DNA of 64,000 nucleotides from Oceanibaculum nanhaiense (lineage in GTDB: Bacteria; Pseudomonadota; Alphaproteobacteria; Oceanibaculales; Oceanibaculaceae): the NCBI RefSeq assembly GCF_002148795.1, contig NZ_MPOB01000002.1, positions 124,001-188,000 on the forward strand. Direction: 5' to 3'. Both the position numbers and the translations under genes were made by a program. Below are positions 32,742 to 42,339 of the stretch, piece after piece (the first letter of the stretch is position 1; each line of letters begins with the position of its first letter). A model generated the notes under the pieces. That model did not search any database. It saw nothing but the letters and a program-made list of their open reading frames with translations, and had not been told where the DNA came from.

Positions 32742-33569
32742 TCAGGGTTCGAACTGTTCCTTCAGGATGCGCTCTTCCAGATTATGCTCGGCGTCGAACA
32801 GCAGCCGCACGCCGACCGAGCGGTCCTCAAGGATGGTGACATGCAGCACGTCGCGCACCTCGGTATGGTCGGCAACGGCGCTGACCGGGCGCTTGTCGGC
32901 CTCTAGCACGGTGAAGGTGACGGTCGCACCCTGCGGCAGCAGCGCGCCGCGCCAGCGCCGGGGGCGGAAGGCGCTGATCGGCGTCAGCGCCAGCAGATTG
33001 GCGCCAATCGGGATGATCGGGCCATGCGCCGACAGATTGTAGGCGGTGCTGCCCGCCGGGGTGGCCAGCAGCACGCCGTCGCACATCAGCTCGGCGACGC
33101 GGGTGACGCCATCGACATCGACCCTGATCTTCGCCGCCTGCCGGGTCTGGCGCAGCAGCGAGACCTCGTTGATTGCCAGCGCCTCATGCACCTTGCCGTC
33201 GGCGGTGGCGGCGCTCATCCGCAGCGGGTGAAGCGTCACTTCCTGCGCGCGGGCGATGCGGTCCGCCAGCTCCTCCTCGGCATATTCATTCATCAGGAAG
33301 CCGACGCTGCCCCGGTTCATGCCGTAGATCGGGATGCCGCGGTCGCGGAAGCGGTGTAGCGTCTCCAGCATGAAGCCGTCGCCGCCCAGCGCCACGACGA
33401 GATCGGCCCGCTCCGGCGCGATCTGGCCATAGCGGTCGGTCAGCGCGCGCAGGGCGGTCTGCGCCTCCGCCCCCTCGGCGGCGACGAAGCACAGCTTGCC
33501 CCTCACATTTCCGGCGGCGATGCCGGCGGGCGGCAGGTCGGGATTGGGCTTTGGCAGATCGTTCGGCAT
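32742..33569 (-). CDS. nadK: NAD kinase
   Basis: 275 residues. '[17 protein letters not shown]' holds the GGDG motif and catalytic aspartate, '[20 protein letters not shown]' the NE/D motif, and '[20 protein letters not shown]' the substrate loop. It phosphorylates NAD to NADP in the cytosol. Length fits short alphaproteobacterial forms; the first ~20 Pro-rich residues may be an over-long start. Confidence 0.93.
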   Translation of the reverse strand: MPNDLPKPNPDLPPAGIAAGNVRGKLCFVAAEGAEAQTALRALTDRYGQIAPERADLVVALGGDGFMLETLHRFRDRGIPIYGMNRGSVGFLMNEYAEEELADRIARAQEVTLHPLRMSAATADGKVHEALAINEVSLLRQTRQAAKIRVDVDGVTRVAELMCDGVLLATPAGSTAYNLSAHGPIIPIGANLLALTPISAFRPRRWRGALLPQGATVTFTVLEADKRPVSAVADHTEVRDVLHVTILEDRSVGVRLLFDAEHNLEERILKEQFEP

Positions 33570-33705
33570 GGCATGGCCTGTGACGGAAACGGTATCGGTG
33601 CGGAGTATAGCCTTGAAAATGGCGATGAGTCGCCGCTTTCGCTTGCGATTTTCAGCAAGGTTTCCTAGGTGGCGAAGGTGGCTTTATTGCGCTGGAGAGG
33701 TTCTC

Positions 33706-34713
33706 ATGATCCCGGTCATCGACATCGCGCCGATCTTCGGCCCCGCCGGCCCGGCGCGTGACAAGGCCGATGCCGCCATCATCGAGGCGGCGACGGTGCA
33801 TGGCTTCATGACCGTGACCGGCCTGCCCGGTGGCGTGCCGCTGGGGGAGGAGGCGCGGGCTAGCATGATGCGCTTCTTCACGCTGGACCAGAACGCGCGC
33901 ATGCGGCTCGCCCGGCAGAAATACGCGCCAGGCAATGCCAATATCTATCGCGGCTATTTCCCGCTGAAAGAAGGCGACCCGACCTACAAGGAAGGCATCG
34001 ATCTGGGGCCGGACATCGCCGACCCCACAGCCATCGCGGCTGACGATCCGCTGCGCGAGGCAACGCCGCTGCCGGACGAATCCGATCTGCCCGGCTGGCG
34101 CGCCGATGCCGCCGCCTATCACCGGGCGATGGCCGGCGTGGGTGCTGCGCTGATGCGTGCCATCGCGCGCGGCCTCGGCCTCGATGAGGATTTCTTCGCC
34201 GCGCCGTTCCGCGACGGCGTGTCCACCCTGCGCATCATCCGCTACCCGGCGCGGTCGCCCGGCTCGCTGGCGGCACTGGCACCAGAGCTGATTCTGGACG
34301 GTGATGAGCGGCGCTACATCGTCGGCACGGCGCATCATGATTCCGGTTTCGTCACCCTGCTGAACCAGGATGCGCTGGGCGGGCTGCATGCCCGTGCGCG
34401 CAACGGAGACTGGCTGGATGTGCCGGCGCGCGAGGACGGGCTGGCGGTGAATTTCGGCCAGCTGCTGGAGCGCTGGACCGGCGGGCGGGTGAAGGCGACG
34501 GAACACCGCGTCGCCAGCCCGAACCGGGAGCGAGTCTCGGTCCCCTTCTTCTACGAACCCGCCGTCGATGCGGTGATCCGCCCGCTGCCGCTGGCGGGCG
34601 CACAGCCTTTCGAGCCCTTCGCCTATGGCGACCATGTCTGGAGCTGGATGAGCAAATTCATCGAGTTCCAGGGGCTGGAGGACAAGCGCCCACCGAAAGG
34701 TATTGCGGCCTAG
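33706..34713 (+). CDS. isopenicillin-N-synthase-like 2-oxoglutarate/Fe(II) oxygenase
   Basis: 335 residues. 'VIDIAPIFGPAGPARDKADA' and 'TVHGFMTVTGLP' make the N-terminal DIOX_N region; the iron site is in 'TAHHDSGFVTLL' (H-x-D) and 'KATEHRVASP' (distal His), with 'RERVSVPFFYEP' giving the arginine-serine pair that binds 2-oxoglutarate. It would hydroxylate or desaturate a small molecule. GGAGAGG precedes ATG 33706. No biosynthetic partners are nearby. Confidence 0.88.
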   Translation: MIPVIDIAPIFGPAGPARDKADAAIIEAATVHGFMTVTGLPGGVPLGEEARASMMRFFTLDQNARMRLARQKYAPGNANIYRGYFPLKEGDPTYKEGIDLGPDIADPTAIAADDPLREATPLPDESDLPGWRADAAAYHRAMAGVGAALMRAIARGLGLDEDFFAAPFRDGVSTLRIIRYPARSPGSLAALAPELILDGDERRYIVGTAHHDSGFVTLLNQDALGGLHARARNGDWLDVPAREDGLAVNFGQLLERWTGGRVKATEHRVASPNRERVSVPFFYEPAVDAVIRPLPLAGAQPFEPFAYGDHVWSWMSKFIEFQGLEDKRPPKGIAA

Positions 34714-35126
34714 CCCGCGTAACCGGCAGGCACCCCGACAACCGGGTGGTAGCTGCCGAAGCTCCAGAGATTGCCTTCCAGATCGCGCACCCAGTATTCG
34801 CGGGAGCCGTAGGGCGTGTCGTGCGGCGGTTTCACCACCTCGGCGCCGGCTGCCTTGGCCTTGGCGAAATGGCCGTCCACATCCTCGACATAGGCGTAGA
34901 GGCTGATCGGCGTGGAGGGGAACGGGTTGGCCGGGTCGGCGGTCTTCGCGCGTGAGGCCATCAGCACGAAGCCGTCATCCAGCTTCAGCTCGGCATGGCC
35001 GATACCGCCATCCTCGTTCGGATAGACGACATGCTGGGCAAAACCGAAGGCCCTGGCCAGCCAGTCCAGCGCCGCCGGCGCGTCGCGATAGGTGAAGACG
35101 GGAAAGAGGGTGGGGGAAAGCGCCAT
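34710..35126 (-). CDS. VOC-family glyoxalase/bleomycin-resistance-like protein
   Basis: 138 residues with the PhnB-like pattern 'PVFTYRDAPAALDWLARAFG', 'GIGHAELKLDDGFVLMA' and 'DTPYGSREYWVRDLEGNLWS'. Its stop codon overlaps, on the other strand, the stop of the oxygenase. Usually annotated as glyoxalase family; the substrate is unknown. The AraC regulator gene starts upstream on the same strand after 86 nt and may control it. Confidence 0.85.
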   Translation of the reverse strand: MALSPTLFPVFTYRDAPAALDWLARAFGFAQHVVYPNEDGGIGHAELKLDDGFVLMASRAKTADPANPFPSTPISLYAYVEDVDGHFAKAKAAGAEVVKPPHDTPYGSREYWVRDLEGNLWSFGSYHPVVGVPAGYAG

Positions 35127-35212
35127 GGTCTGATCCTCCGTGCTGGCGTTGCTGTGACGCGGCGGAGGATGCCCGGTTTCAGCCCGGCGAGATTGGACGG
35201 ATGTTACCTCGT

Positions 35213-36076
35213 CTAAACACCGGCAACGCCGCCGCCATCGGGCAGCAGCCGGGCCAGGTACTCGCCTGGCGTGCAGCCGGCGAACTGGCGGAAATCCCGG
35301 TTGAAATGCGGCTGGTCGTAATAGCCGCCGGCGAGCGCGATGTCGGCGCGGCCGTCATTCGCGGCCTCGCCCAGCAGTGCTGCCGTGCGGTGGAAGCGCA
35401 GGATGCGCGCCACAGTCTTGGGCGGCAGGCCGAAGCGCTGGCGGAACTGTACGGAGAGATGCTTGCGGCTCCAGCCGATCTCCCCGGCGAGGCCGGCGAC
35501 CTCGCATTGCCCGCCGCTCTGTTCCAGCGCCTGCCAGGCCCAGGCAAGTTCCGGCGGCAGGGCCGGGGCGGCGGCGAGGCGCTCCAGCAGGAAGCCGTCC
35601 ATGATCTGGAAGCGCGCGGCCCAGCCCGGCGCCTCCTGCAATCGCGCGACCAGCCGGCCGGACTCGGCTTCGCCGAACAGATCCTCCAGCGCCACCACCT
35701 CGTTGAACAGCTCGGCCAGTGGCCGGCCCAGGATCAGGCAGGCGCCAATCGGCGTGAAGTTCACCTGCACGCCTTCCTGCGCGCCGGTATATTCGGTCAG
35801 TGCCGACCGGTCATGCAGCCCGGCGATGAAGCTGCGGTGTTGGGTCCAGCCCGCCGCCTCGTCCAGCAGCTTCACGCCGATTCGCGGCCCCAGGCTGACG
35901 ATCATCGGCAGGCCGGCGAAAGGCAGCTCCATCCGGCGCATCGGCGTCGCCGCCAGCTCGGCATAACCCTGATAGCCCGATATGTAAGCGGCAAGGCGCG
36001 GGTCGGGATCGCGCGACGCCATCTCCCAGCGATGGTCGCCATCCTGATGGGAGAGGGTGCGGATCGCCAGCGGCAT
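35213..36076 (-). CDS. AraC-family transcriptional regulator
   Basis: 287 residues. The C-terminal 100 residues hold two helix-turn-helix units: 'GLAGEIGWSRKHLSVQFRQR' and 'DIALAGGYYDQPHFNRDFRQ', ending 'GCTPGEYLARL'. The N-terminal domain is of the DUF6597 type often paired with VOC genes. It is on the same strand and directly upstream of the VOC gene at 34710, so local control is likely. Confidence 0.88.
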   Translation of the reverse strand: MPLAIRTLSHQDGDHRWEMASRDPDPRLAAYISGYQGYAELAATPMRRMELPFAGLPMIVSLGPRIGVKLLDEAAGWTQHRSFIAGLHDRSALTEYTGAQEGVQVNFTPIGACLILGRPLAELFNEVVALEDLFGEAESGRLVARLQEAPGWAARFQIMDGFLLERLAAAPALPPELAWAWQALEQSGGQCEVAGLAGEIGWSRKHLSVQFRQRFGLPPKTVARILRFHRTAALLGEAANDGRADIALAGGYYDQPHFNRDFRQFAGCTPGEYLARLLPDGGGVAGV

Positions 36077-36085
36077 GAAAACTCG

Positions 36086-36111
36086 CCTGGGTGGATTACC
36101 TGGGTGGATTA
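36086..36111. repeat. tandem 13-mer at the moaA stop codon
   Basis: CCTGGGTGGATTA in two perfect adjacent copies (36086-36098 and 36099-36111). The second copy supplies the moaA stop codon on the minus strand. Confidence 0.9.
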
Positions 36112-37101
36112 CCCGCCGGTCACGCTCATGTGGCGCGGCACGGCGATATTGCTGCTGCTGCGGTCGATGATGAAATCATGGCCCTTGGGCTTGCGGCCGA
36201 TGGCTTCCAGGATCGCCTCGCGCAGCGGCTCGTCGCTCTCGCTGGCGCGCAGCGGCGCGCGCAGGTCGGCAGCATCCTCCTGTCCCAGGCACATATACAG
36301 CGTGCCGGTGCAGGTCAGCCGCACGCGGTTGCAGCTTTCGCAGAAATTATGCGTGAGCGGGGTGATGAAACCCAGCTTGCGGCCGGTTTCCTCAATCTGG
36401 ACATAGCGCGCCGGCCCGCCGGTCTTGTAGGCGATGTCGGTCAGGGTGAAGCGCTCCGACAGCTGCTGGCGCACCAGCGACAGCGGCAGGTACTGGTCCA
36501 CCCGGTCCTCATTGCCGAGATCGCCCATCGGCATGACCTCGATGATCGTCATGTCGTAGCCGAGGCTGCCGCACCAGGCCAGCATGTCGCCCAGCTCGTG
36601 CTCGTTCACGCCCTTCAGCGCGACGGCGTTGATCTTGATCTCCAGCCCGGCCGCCTTGGCGGCGGCGATGCCGTCCAGCACCTTCTCGAGATTGCCCCAG
36701 CGGGTGATGGCGGTGAATTTCGCCGGGTCCAGCGTGTCCAGCGAGACGTTCAGCCGGCGCACGCCGGCGTCATACAGGTCGGTCGCGTATTTGCCGAGCT
36801 GGGTGCCGTTGGTGGTCAGCGTCAGCTCGTCCAGCCGGCCGCTCTCCAGATGCCGGCCCAGGCTGCGGATCAGGCTCATGATATTGCGGCGGACCAGCGG
36901 CTCGCCGCCGGTCAGGCGCAGCTTGCGCACCCCCATATCGACGAAGGAACTGCACAGCCGGTCCAGCTCCTCCAGCGACAGCACGTCCTTCTTCGGCAGG
37001 AAGGTCATGTCCTCCGCCATGCAATAGACGCAGCGCAGATCGCAGCGGTCAGTGACGGAAACCCGGAGATATGAGACGTCGCGGCCGAACGGATCGAGCA
37101 T
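36109..37101 (-). CDS. moaA: GTP 3',8-cyclase MoaA
   Basis: 330 residues. The radical-SAM cluster motif is [12 protein letters not shown], the second iron-sulfur site [16 protein letters not shown], and the protein ends in the catalytic Gly-Gly tail (SVTGG). It starts molybdenum cofactor synthesis by turning GTP into 3',8-cyclo-GTP. ATG 37101 has CGGGAG 10 nt upstream; an in-frame GTG at 37161 would add 20 basic residues. It is divergent from fdhD-mobA, together a small molybdoenzyme unit. Confidence 0.93.
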   Translation of the reverse strand: MLDPFGRDVSYLRVSVTDRCDLRCVYCMAEDMTFLPKKDVLSLEELDRLCSSFVDMGVRKLRLTGGEPLVRRNIMSLIRSLGRHLESGRLDELTLTTNGTQLGKYATDLYDAGVRRLNVSLDTLDPAKFTAITRWGNLEKVLDGIAAAKAAGLEIKINAVALKGVNEHELGDMLAWCGSLGYDMTIIEVMPMGDLGNEDRVDQYLPLSLVRQQLSERFTLTDIAYKTGGPARYVQIEETGRKLGFITPLTHNFCESCNRVRLTCTGTLYMCLGQEDAADLRAPLRASESDEPLREAILEAIGRKPKGHDFIIDRSSSNIAVPRHMSVTGG

Positions 37102-37308
37102 CTGGCGGTTACTCCCGGCGGCCCTTTGCGGACCGTCCTTGGTTTTCGGTGTCGTTTTCACTTTCGCGGCGCCTTCAGGCACCCTGGCATTACCAATTCC
37201 ACCTAAGACTATAGGGTGCCTCGGGACGAATTTCATCCACAGCTTTTGAGCGGGCATTTACAAACCCCCTCCCTTGCCGCTGGGGCGGCGCTGGCCCATA
37301 GTCAGGGC

Positions 37309-38190
37309 ATGCAGGAATTCGCCATCAAACCGAATCCGGACGACCCGCGGCTGAGCGAGCCGGTCAGCGGGCTGGACCATGAGGGCAAGCCGGTCGATAT
37401 CCGCGTGCCGGTGGAACGGCCCCTGACGATCTACCTGAACAGGCAGGAGATCGTCACCGCCATGACCATTGGCGACCATCCGGATTATCTGGCGGTCGGC
37501 TATCTGTTGAACCAGCATATGCTGCGCCATGACGATCATGTCACCGCCATCGATTACGACGCGGATATCGAGACGGTGGTGGTGCGCACCGAGCGCGCGA
37601 CCGATTACGAACAGAAGATGACACGGCGCACCCAGACCTCCGGCTGCGCGCAGGGCACGGTGTTCGGCGATCTGATGGAGCGGTTCGAGGAGATCGAGCT
37701 GGACCCGGATGCCGCCATCCGCACCAGCTGGATCTACGCCCTGTCGCGCAAGATCAACATGACGCCCAGCCTGTATCTCACCGCCGGCGCCATCCATGGC
37801 TGCGTGCTGTGCGAGGGTGACACGCCGCTGGTCTATATGGAGGATGTCGGCCGCCACAATGCGGTGGACAAGATCGCCGGCTACATGTTCCTGAACGGCG
37901 TCTCGCCGAAGGGCAAGCTGTTCTACACCACCGGCCGGCTGACCAGCGAGATGGTCATCAAGACAGTGCATATGGAAATCCCGGTGCTGATCTCGCGCTC
38001 CGGCTTCACCGCCTGGGGCGTGCAGCTCGCCCGGCAGGCAGGACTGACGCTGATCGGCCGGGCCAAGGGCAAGCGCTTCGTCGCGGTCTCCGGCGAGAAC
38101 CGGCTGATCTACGATGCCGACCTGTCCGCCGTCGAGGAGGAGCCGAAGCACATGCGCCGCAAGGGGAGCGTGGAAGACGATGCCGCCTGA
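37309..38190 (+). CDS. fdhD: formate dehydrogenase accessory sulfurtransferase FdhD
   Basis: 293 residues. Conserved parts include 'MTIGDHPDYLAVGYLLNQ', 'EDVGRHNAVDKIAGYMF', 'TTGRLTSEMVIKTVHMEIPV' and 'SGFTAWGVQLARQAGLTLIG'. It passes sulfur from a cysteine desulfurase to the molybdenum cofactor of formate dehydrogenase. The usual CxxC loop is here TSGCAQGT with one cysteine, corresponding to the essential first Cys of the E. coli enzyme. mobA overlaps its 3' end by 11 nt. Confidence 0.92.
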   Translation: MQEFAIKPNPDDPRLSEPVSGLDHEGKPVDIRVPVERPLTIYLNRQEIVTAMTIGDHPDYLAVGYLLNQHMLRHDDHVTAIDYDADIETVVVRTERATDYEQKMTRRTQTSGCAQGTVFGDLMERFEEIELDPDAAIRTSWIYALSRKINMTPSLYLTAGAIHGCVLCEGDTPLVYMEDVGRHNAVDKIAGYMFLNGVSPKGKLFYTTGRLTSEMVIKTVHMEIPVLISRSGFTAWGVQLARQAGLTLIGRAKGKRFVAVSGENRLIYDADLSAVEEEPKHMRRKGSVEDDAA

Positions 38191-38824
38191 AAACGCACCT
38201 TACATTTCAGTTGTCGGGCTCGTGCTGGCCGGCGGCCTGTCGCGGCGCATGGGCGGCGGCGACAAGTGCCTGCTGCCGCTGGGCGAGAAGACCGTACTGG
38301 CGCATGTGCTGGACCGGGTGCGTCCGCAAGTCTCCCGCGCCATCCTGAACGCCAATGGCGATCCGGCGCGCTTCGCCGCCTATGGGCTGCCGGTGGTGCC
38401 GGATATCGTCGAAGGTTTCGCCGGGCCGCTGGCCGGCGTGCTGACCGGGCTCGACTGGGCGGCGCGCAACGCGCCGCAGGCAAAATGGGTGGCCAGCTTC
38501 GCCGCCGACACGCCGTTCCTGCCGGCCGATCTGGTGCCGCGCCTGCTGGAAGCGGCCGCCGAGGGAAAGGCGGACATGGCCTGCGCCGCCTCGGGCGGGC
38601 GGGCGCATCCGGTGTTCGGCCTGTGGCCGGTGCGGCTGTTGGGCGATCTGCGCGATGCGGTGGTGGTGCGCGGCATCCGCAAGGTCGATGCCTGGACGGC
38701 GAATTACCGGCTGGCCCGGGTCGAATGCGCCATCGAGGGCGGCATTGATCCCTTCTTCAACGCCAATACGCCCGAAGACATGGCGAAGGCCGATGAGATG
38801 CTTAACCATCTTTCCTTGGCCTGA
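38180..38824 (+). CDS. mobA: molybdenum cofactor guanylyltransferase MobA
   Basis: 214 residues. The nucleotide-binding start 'LVLAGGLSRRMGGGDKCLLP' has one glycine more than the common RMG-x-DK form. 'SFAADTPFLPADLVPRLLE' supplies the metal aspartate, and 'FFNANTPEDMAKAD' the end motif. It attaches GMP to molybdopterin to make the bis-MGD form required by formate dehydrogenase. The ATG overlaps fdhD, so the two are co-translated. Confidence 0.92.
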   Translation: MPPENAPYISVVGLVLAGGLSRRMGGGDKCLLPLGEKTVLAHVLDRVRPQVSRAILNANGDPARFAAYGLPVVPDIVEGFAGPLAGVLTGLDWAARNAPQAKWVASFAADTPFLPADLVPRLLEAAAEGKADMACAASGGRAHPVFGLWPVRLLGDLRDAVVVRGIRKVDAWTANYRLARVECAIEGGIDPFFNANTPEDMAKADEMLNHLSLA

Positions 38825-38895
38825 ACAAGGAATTGCGCAATTATTCCCCGAGCAGGAGTTATTTTTTCATTAGACGTGATGGGGAGAGCGTCGTC

Positions 38896-39243
38896 ATGCA
38901 ACGCGGCTTTCGATATGTTTCTTTGCGCCTGACCGCGATTGCGGTGGCGGCCTTTTTCTTTTCCTTGCCCGTGCCTGACGCTGCCGCCAACAGCAAGCGG
39001 CTGGTCACGGTGAACAATAATTCCTCGACCGAGATTCAGGTCCGCATGAAGCTGTGGCAGCGCGACTTCACGCGCCTCTCGGTGGGGCGCAGCCAGCAGT
39101 TCGAGGTGCCGGCCCAGTACAACACGGTCCAGGTCGAGGCGAAGAGCCGCAAGCAGGGCGATAATTGCTGGAGCAACGTGCAGGTCGGCGGCACGCTGGC
39201 GGTCGTGGACGGCAACCAGCAGATCGTCTGCCGGCCCCAGTAA
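38896..39243 (+). CDS. small secreted protein of unknown function
   Basis: 115 residues with a signal peptide (positive start, 'LTAIAVAAFFFSLPV', cleavage near DAAA-NS) and a ~82-residue mature beta-rich part holding two cysteines ('DNCWSNV' and 'QIVCRPQ') likely to pair. No family was recognised. GGGGAG precedes the ATG. It follows mobA by 71 nt, a gap that holds the 12-bp palindrome AATTGCGCAATT at 38831-38842. Confidence 0.7.
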   Translation: MQRGFRYVSLRLTAIAVAAFFFSLPVPDAAANSKRLVTVNNNSSTEIQVRMKLWQRDFTRLSVGRSQQFEVPAQYNTVQVEAKSRKQGDNCWSNVQVGGTLAVVDGNQQIVCRPQ

Positions 39244-39278
39244 CGCGTTAAAAGTCACGCGGTCGTTGCAGGCGGGGT

Positions 39279-39656
39279 CTAGTTGCATGTGCCGGGCGCC
39301 ATGCCCAGCCGGTCGCGATAGACCTTCGCCGCGCTCTCGCAGGCCGCATAATTCTCGTTGCAGTAATACAGCACCGCGTTACCGCCGGCCGGCATCACGT
39401 TGATCAGTTCGGTCGGCATGGTGCCGATGGTGCCAAAAACGCCATAACGCTGGAAGGCATCGATCAGGATGCCGGAATAGCAGCGCACCTGCTCGCGCTC
39501 GCCCGGCAGGGCCACCCGCTTCGTGCGCTTGTCGATGTCCTGCTGCACTTCCGACTGGCCCGCCGGTATCTGCTGCGCCTGGCCAGACTGCGGCACCGCC
39601 AGCAGCAAGGCCAGCGCGGTCGCGGTCGCCAGGGTAAGGGCGAAGGGCCGTTTCAT
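39279..39656 (-). CDS. small secreted protein of unknown function, four cysteines
   Basis: 125 residues with a clear signal peptide ('LTLATATALALLLAVPQ', cleavage near GQA-QQ). The mature part carries Cys in 'VRCYSGIL', 'YYCNENYAACES' and the C-terminal 'GTCN', suggesting two disulfides. No family was recognised. It converges with the secreted-protein gene at 38896 across 35 nt. Upstream on the same strand is the GGDEF-EAL gene, whose stop is 26 nt away. Confidence 0.7.
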   Translation of the reverse strand: MKRPFALTLATATALALLLAVPQSGQAQQIPAGQSEVQQDIDKRTKRVALPGEREQVRCYSGILIDAFQRYGVFGTIGTMPTELINVMPAGGNAVLYYCNENYAACESAAKVYRDRLGMAPGTCN

Positions 39657-39682
39657 ATCGGTTCCTCTAAGGCCGGTGCAGG

Positions 39683-42178
39683 CTACCAGGCCGGATTCTG
39701 CCGCAGCATCGCGGTGATGTCAGCGGCGTCAATCGGCCGCGAGAACAGATAGCCTTGCGCATATTCGATACCGAGTGCGCGCAACTGTGCCAGCTGGTCG
39801 GCGGCCTCGACGCCTTCGGCGATCACATCGAGGTTCAGATTCTGTGCCAGCGCCGCGATTGTCCGTACGATCTCCAGATTGTCCCGGTTGGTCACCATGT
39901 CAATGATGAAGGACTTATCGATCTTGATCGTATCGATGGGAAAGGTCCGGAGATAGGCGAGCGAGGAATAGCCGATACCGAAATCGTCGATCGACAGCTG
40001 GATGTCCCGCCGCTTGAACTGTTCGAGAATATGCGCGGAACGCTGCGCATTCTCCATCAGCGCGCTCTCGGTGATTTCCAGCTTCAGATAGGACGGGTCG
40101 ATCTGGGTTTCCGCCAGCACCTGGGCCACGCTGTCCACCAGGTCGGTCTTGGCGAACTGCCGGCTGGACAGGTTGACGTTGATCTGCAGCGGCGTCCGGT
40201 CCGGGAAATCCCGGTGCCAGATCGCGGTCTGCTCGCAGGCCCGGCGCAGCACCCATTCGCCGATCGGCACGATCAGGCCGGTCTCCTCGGCCAGCGGGAT
40301 GAAGTCCAGCGGCGACAGCACGCCGCGGTCGGTATGGTGCCAGCGCACCAGCGCCTCGACGCCGACGATCTTGCCGGTATCCAGCGACACGATGGGCTGG
40401 TAGTGCAGCAGCATCTCGTCGCGGTCCAGCGCCCGGCGCAGGTCATTCTCCAGGTCCAGCATCGCCACTGCGCGCTTGTGCATGCTGGCGTGGAACAGGG
40501 CGACCTGTGCCTTGCCGTCGCTCTTCGCGCTGTACATGGCAAGGTCGGCATCGCGCAGGATATCCTCGGCCTTGCCATAGGCCGGATCCCACATCGCCAC
40601 GCCGATGGAGGCGGTGCTGACGATCTCCTTGCCGTCGAGCTGGAATGGCTGGCTGACCGTGTCCAGCACGTCACCGGCGAAGGCCAGCGCCTCGTCCGGG
40701 CTCGTGACATCCTCCAGCAGAATGGCGAATTCGTCGCCGCCCAGCCGGGCGAGCGTGTCGCCGGCGCGGACCTTCTCGCCCAGCCGCAGGGCAAGCGAAA
40801 CCAGCAGCTCGTCGCCGCGCAGATGGCCCATGCTCTCGTTCACGACCTTGAAGCGGTCGAGGTCGATCAGCAGGATGGCGAAGCGCATATCCTGGCCGGA
40901 GCGGCGGCTGCGCGCCATCGCCTGACGCAGTCGGTCGGTCAGCAGGGTGCGGTTCGGCAGGGCGGTCAGCGTGTCGTGCAGCGCGTCATGCTGCACCCTT
41001 TCCTCGGCGATCTTGCGCGAGGTGATGTCGGTCTGCGAGCCGGCGATGCGGGTGGTCTTCTGCGCCATGTCGCGCACCGCCTGGCCCCGGATCAGCATCC
41101 AGTGATAGCGGCCATCGGCGTGCAGCATGCGGTGCTCGCTCTCGAAATGGCTGCTGGCCCCGGCCAGATGCGCGTCGAGCTGCGCGGTGACCTGCTGCAC
41201 GTCGCTCGGGTGGATGCGGCTGAACCATTCCTCCGGCGCATCGCCGATTTCCTGGTCGTTATAGCCCAGCATTTCCTTCCAGCGCCGCGAGAAGAAGATG
41301 CGGTTCTCCTTCAGGTCCCAGTCCCACAGCCCGTCATTGGCGCCCGCCGCGGCCAGCGCATAGCGTTCCTCGCTGCGCCGCAGGGCTTCCTCGCTCGCCT
41401 TGCGCTCGGTGATGTCGGAGAAGGTCGCGACGATGCCGCCGCCGGGCACCGGCGTCGTTCTGATTTCCAATGTCTGTCCGCGCTGCGTCTCGCGCTCATA
41501 CACATTGCCGCTGCGCTTGGTGGAATGGCGAAAGGTCATCATCGCCAGTTCTTCCGGGTCGCCCGGTCCGTAATCCCCGCGCTGGGCGACATAGCGCAGC
41601 TGGTCGATCAGCGGCGTGCCGACCATGCGGAACTGCGGCGGCAGGTCAACCAGCTCGGCATAGCGCTCGTTCCAGAAGGTCATGCGCATCTCGTCGTCAT
41701 AGGCGACGATGCCCTGGCTGATATTCTCCAGCGTGTTGTGCAGCATGCCGGCATAGCGCTCCAGCTCGTCCTCGCGGTGGCGCTGGTCGGTCACATCCGC
41801 CTGGACGGTGATCAGCCCGCCATCCTCGGTGCGGCGCTCGCTGATCCGCAGCCAGCGGCCATCGGTCTGCCGCTGCAGGAACAGATGACGGCCTTCCCGC
41901 GCGGCCAGCAGCCGCTGCGCAACCCAGGAATCGGTGTCGTCGATCAGGCCGTGCTTCAGCCGATCAGCGGCATCCGCCGCCAGGATGTCGCGATAGGGCG
42001 TGCCGGGATGGCACAGCGGCTCCAGATGCGGGTAAAGGGCGCGATACTGCCTGTTGGCCAGCAACAGATTGTCGTCGGCGTCAAAATAGGCGACGCCTTC
42101 ATCGAGGCCATCCAGCACAATGTGCAGCAGATCGCTCGTGTCGGGCAGCGTCACAACCGCAGGCGAACGGTTGACCAT
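39683..42178 (-). CDS. PAS-PAS-PAS-GGDEF-EAL cyclic-di-GMP signalling protein
   Basis: 831 residues with no membrane segment. Three PAS domains (about 10-130, 140-255, 270-390; the last with 'GLWDWDLKENRIFFSRRWKE') are followed by a GGDEF domain with an intact active site ARLGGDEFAILLED and an inhibitory I-site RAGD five residues before it. The EAL domain has 'VEALVRWHH', 'INVNLSSRQFA', 'EITESALM' and 'IDDFGIGYSSLAYL', so catalytic residues are kept. The protein could both make and break cyclic di-GMP in response to a PAS-bound signal. Confidence 0.93.
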   Translation of the reverse strand: MVNRSPAVVTLPDTSDLLHIVLDGLDEGVAYFDADDNLLLANRQYRALYPHLEPLCHPGTPYRDILAADAADRLKHGLIDDTDSWVAQRLLAAREGRHLFLQRQTDGRWLRISERRTEDGGLITVQADVTDQRHREDELERYAGMLHNTLENISQGIVAYDDEMRMTFWNERYAELVDLPPQFRMVGTPLIDQLRYVAQRGDYGPGDPEELAMMTFRHSTKRSGNVYERETQRGQTLEIRTTPVPGGGIVATFSDITERKASEEALRRSEERYALAAAGANDGLWDWDLKENRIFFSRRWKEMLGYNDQEIGDAPEEWFSRIHPSDVQQVTAQLDAHLAGASSHFESEHRMLHADGRYHWMLIRGQAVRDMAQKTTRIAGSQTDITSRKIAEERVQHDALHDTLTALPNRTLLTDRLRQAMARSRRSGQDMRFAILLIDLDRFKVVNESMGHLRGDELLVSLALRLGEKVRAGDTLARLGGDEFAILLEDVTSPDEALAFAGDVLDTVSQPFQLDGKEIVSTASIGVAMWDPAYGKAEDILRDADLAMYSAKSDGKAQVALFHASMHKRAVAMLDLENDLRRALDRDEMLLHYQPIVSLDTGKIVGVEALVRWHHTDRGVLSPLDFIPLAEETGLIVPIGEWVLRRACEQTAIWHRDFPDRTPLQINVNLSSRQFAKTDLVDSVAQVLAETQIDPSYLKLEITESALMENAQRSAHILEQFKRRDIQLSIDDFGIGYSSLAYLRTFPIDTIKIDKSFIIDMVTNRDNLEIVRTIAALAQNLNLDVIAEGVEAADQLAQLRALGIEYAQGYLFSRPIDAADITAMLRQNPAW

Positions 42179-42339
42179 GGGATAGCCGTGTTCCTCGTCA
42201 TTCGGGCGGGCAACAGCGTACCCGTGTCCCAGCGATTCAATTTTTATAATCCATACTGGCTTAGAAATACTAACGAATCGATAAAATTTGCACCAGCCCA
42301 GAGTCAGATTTCGTCAGATTTTCTCTTGCCGTTCCAATC

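Noticed and set aside
38831-38842. AATTGCGCAATT palindrome after mobA as terminator
   Set aside because: Short stem with no loop and no T-run; listed only as a note under the neighbouring gene.
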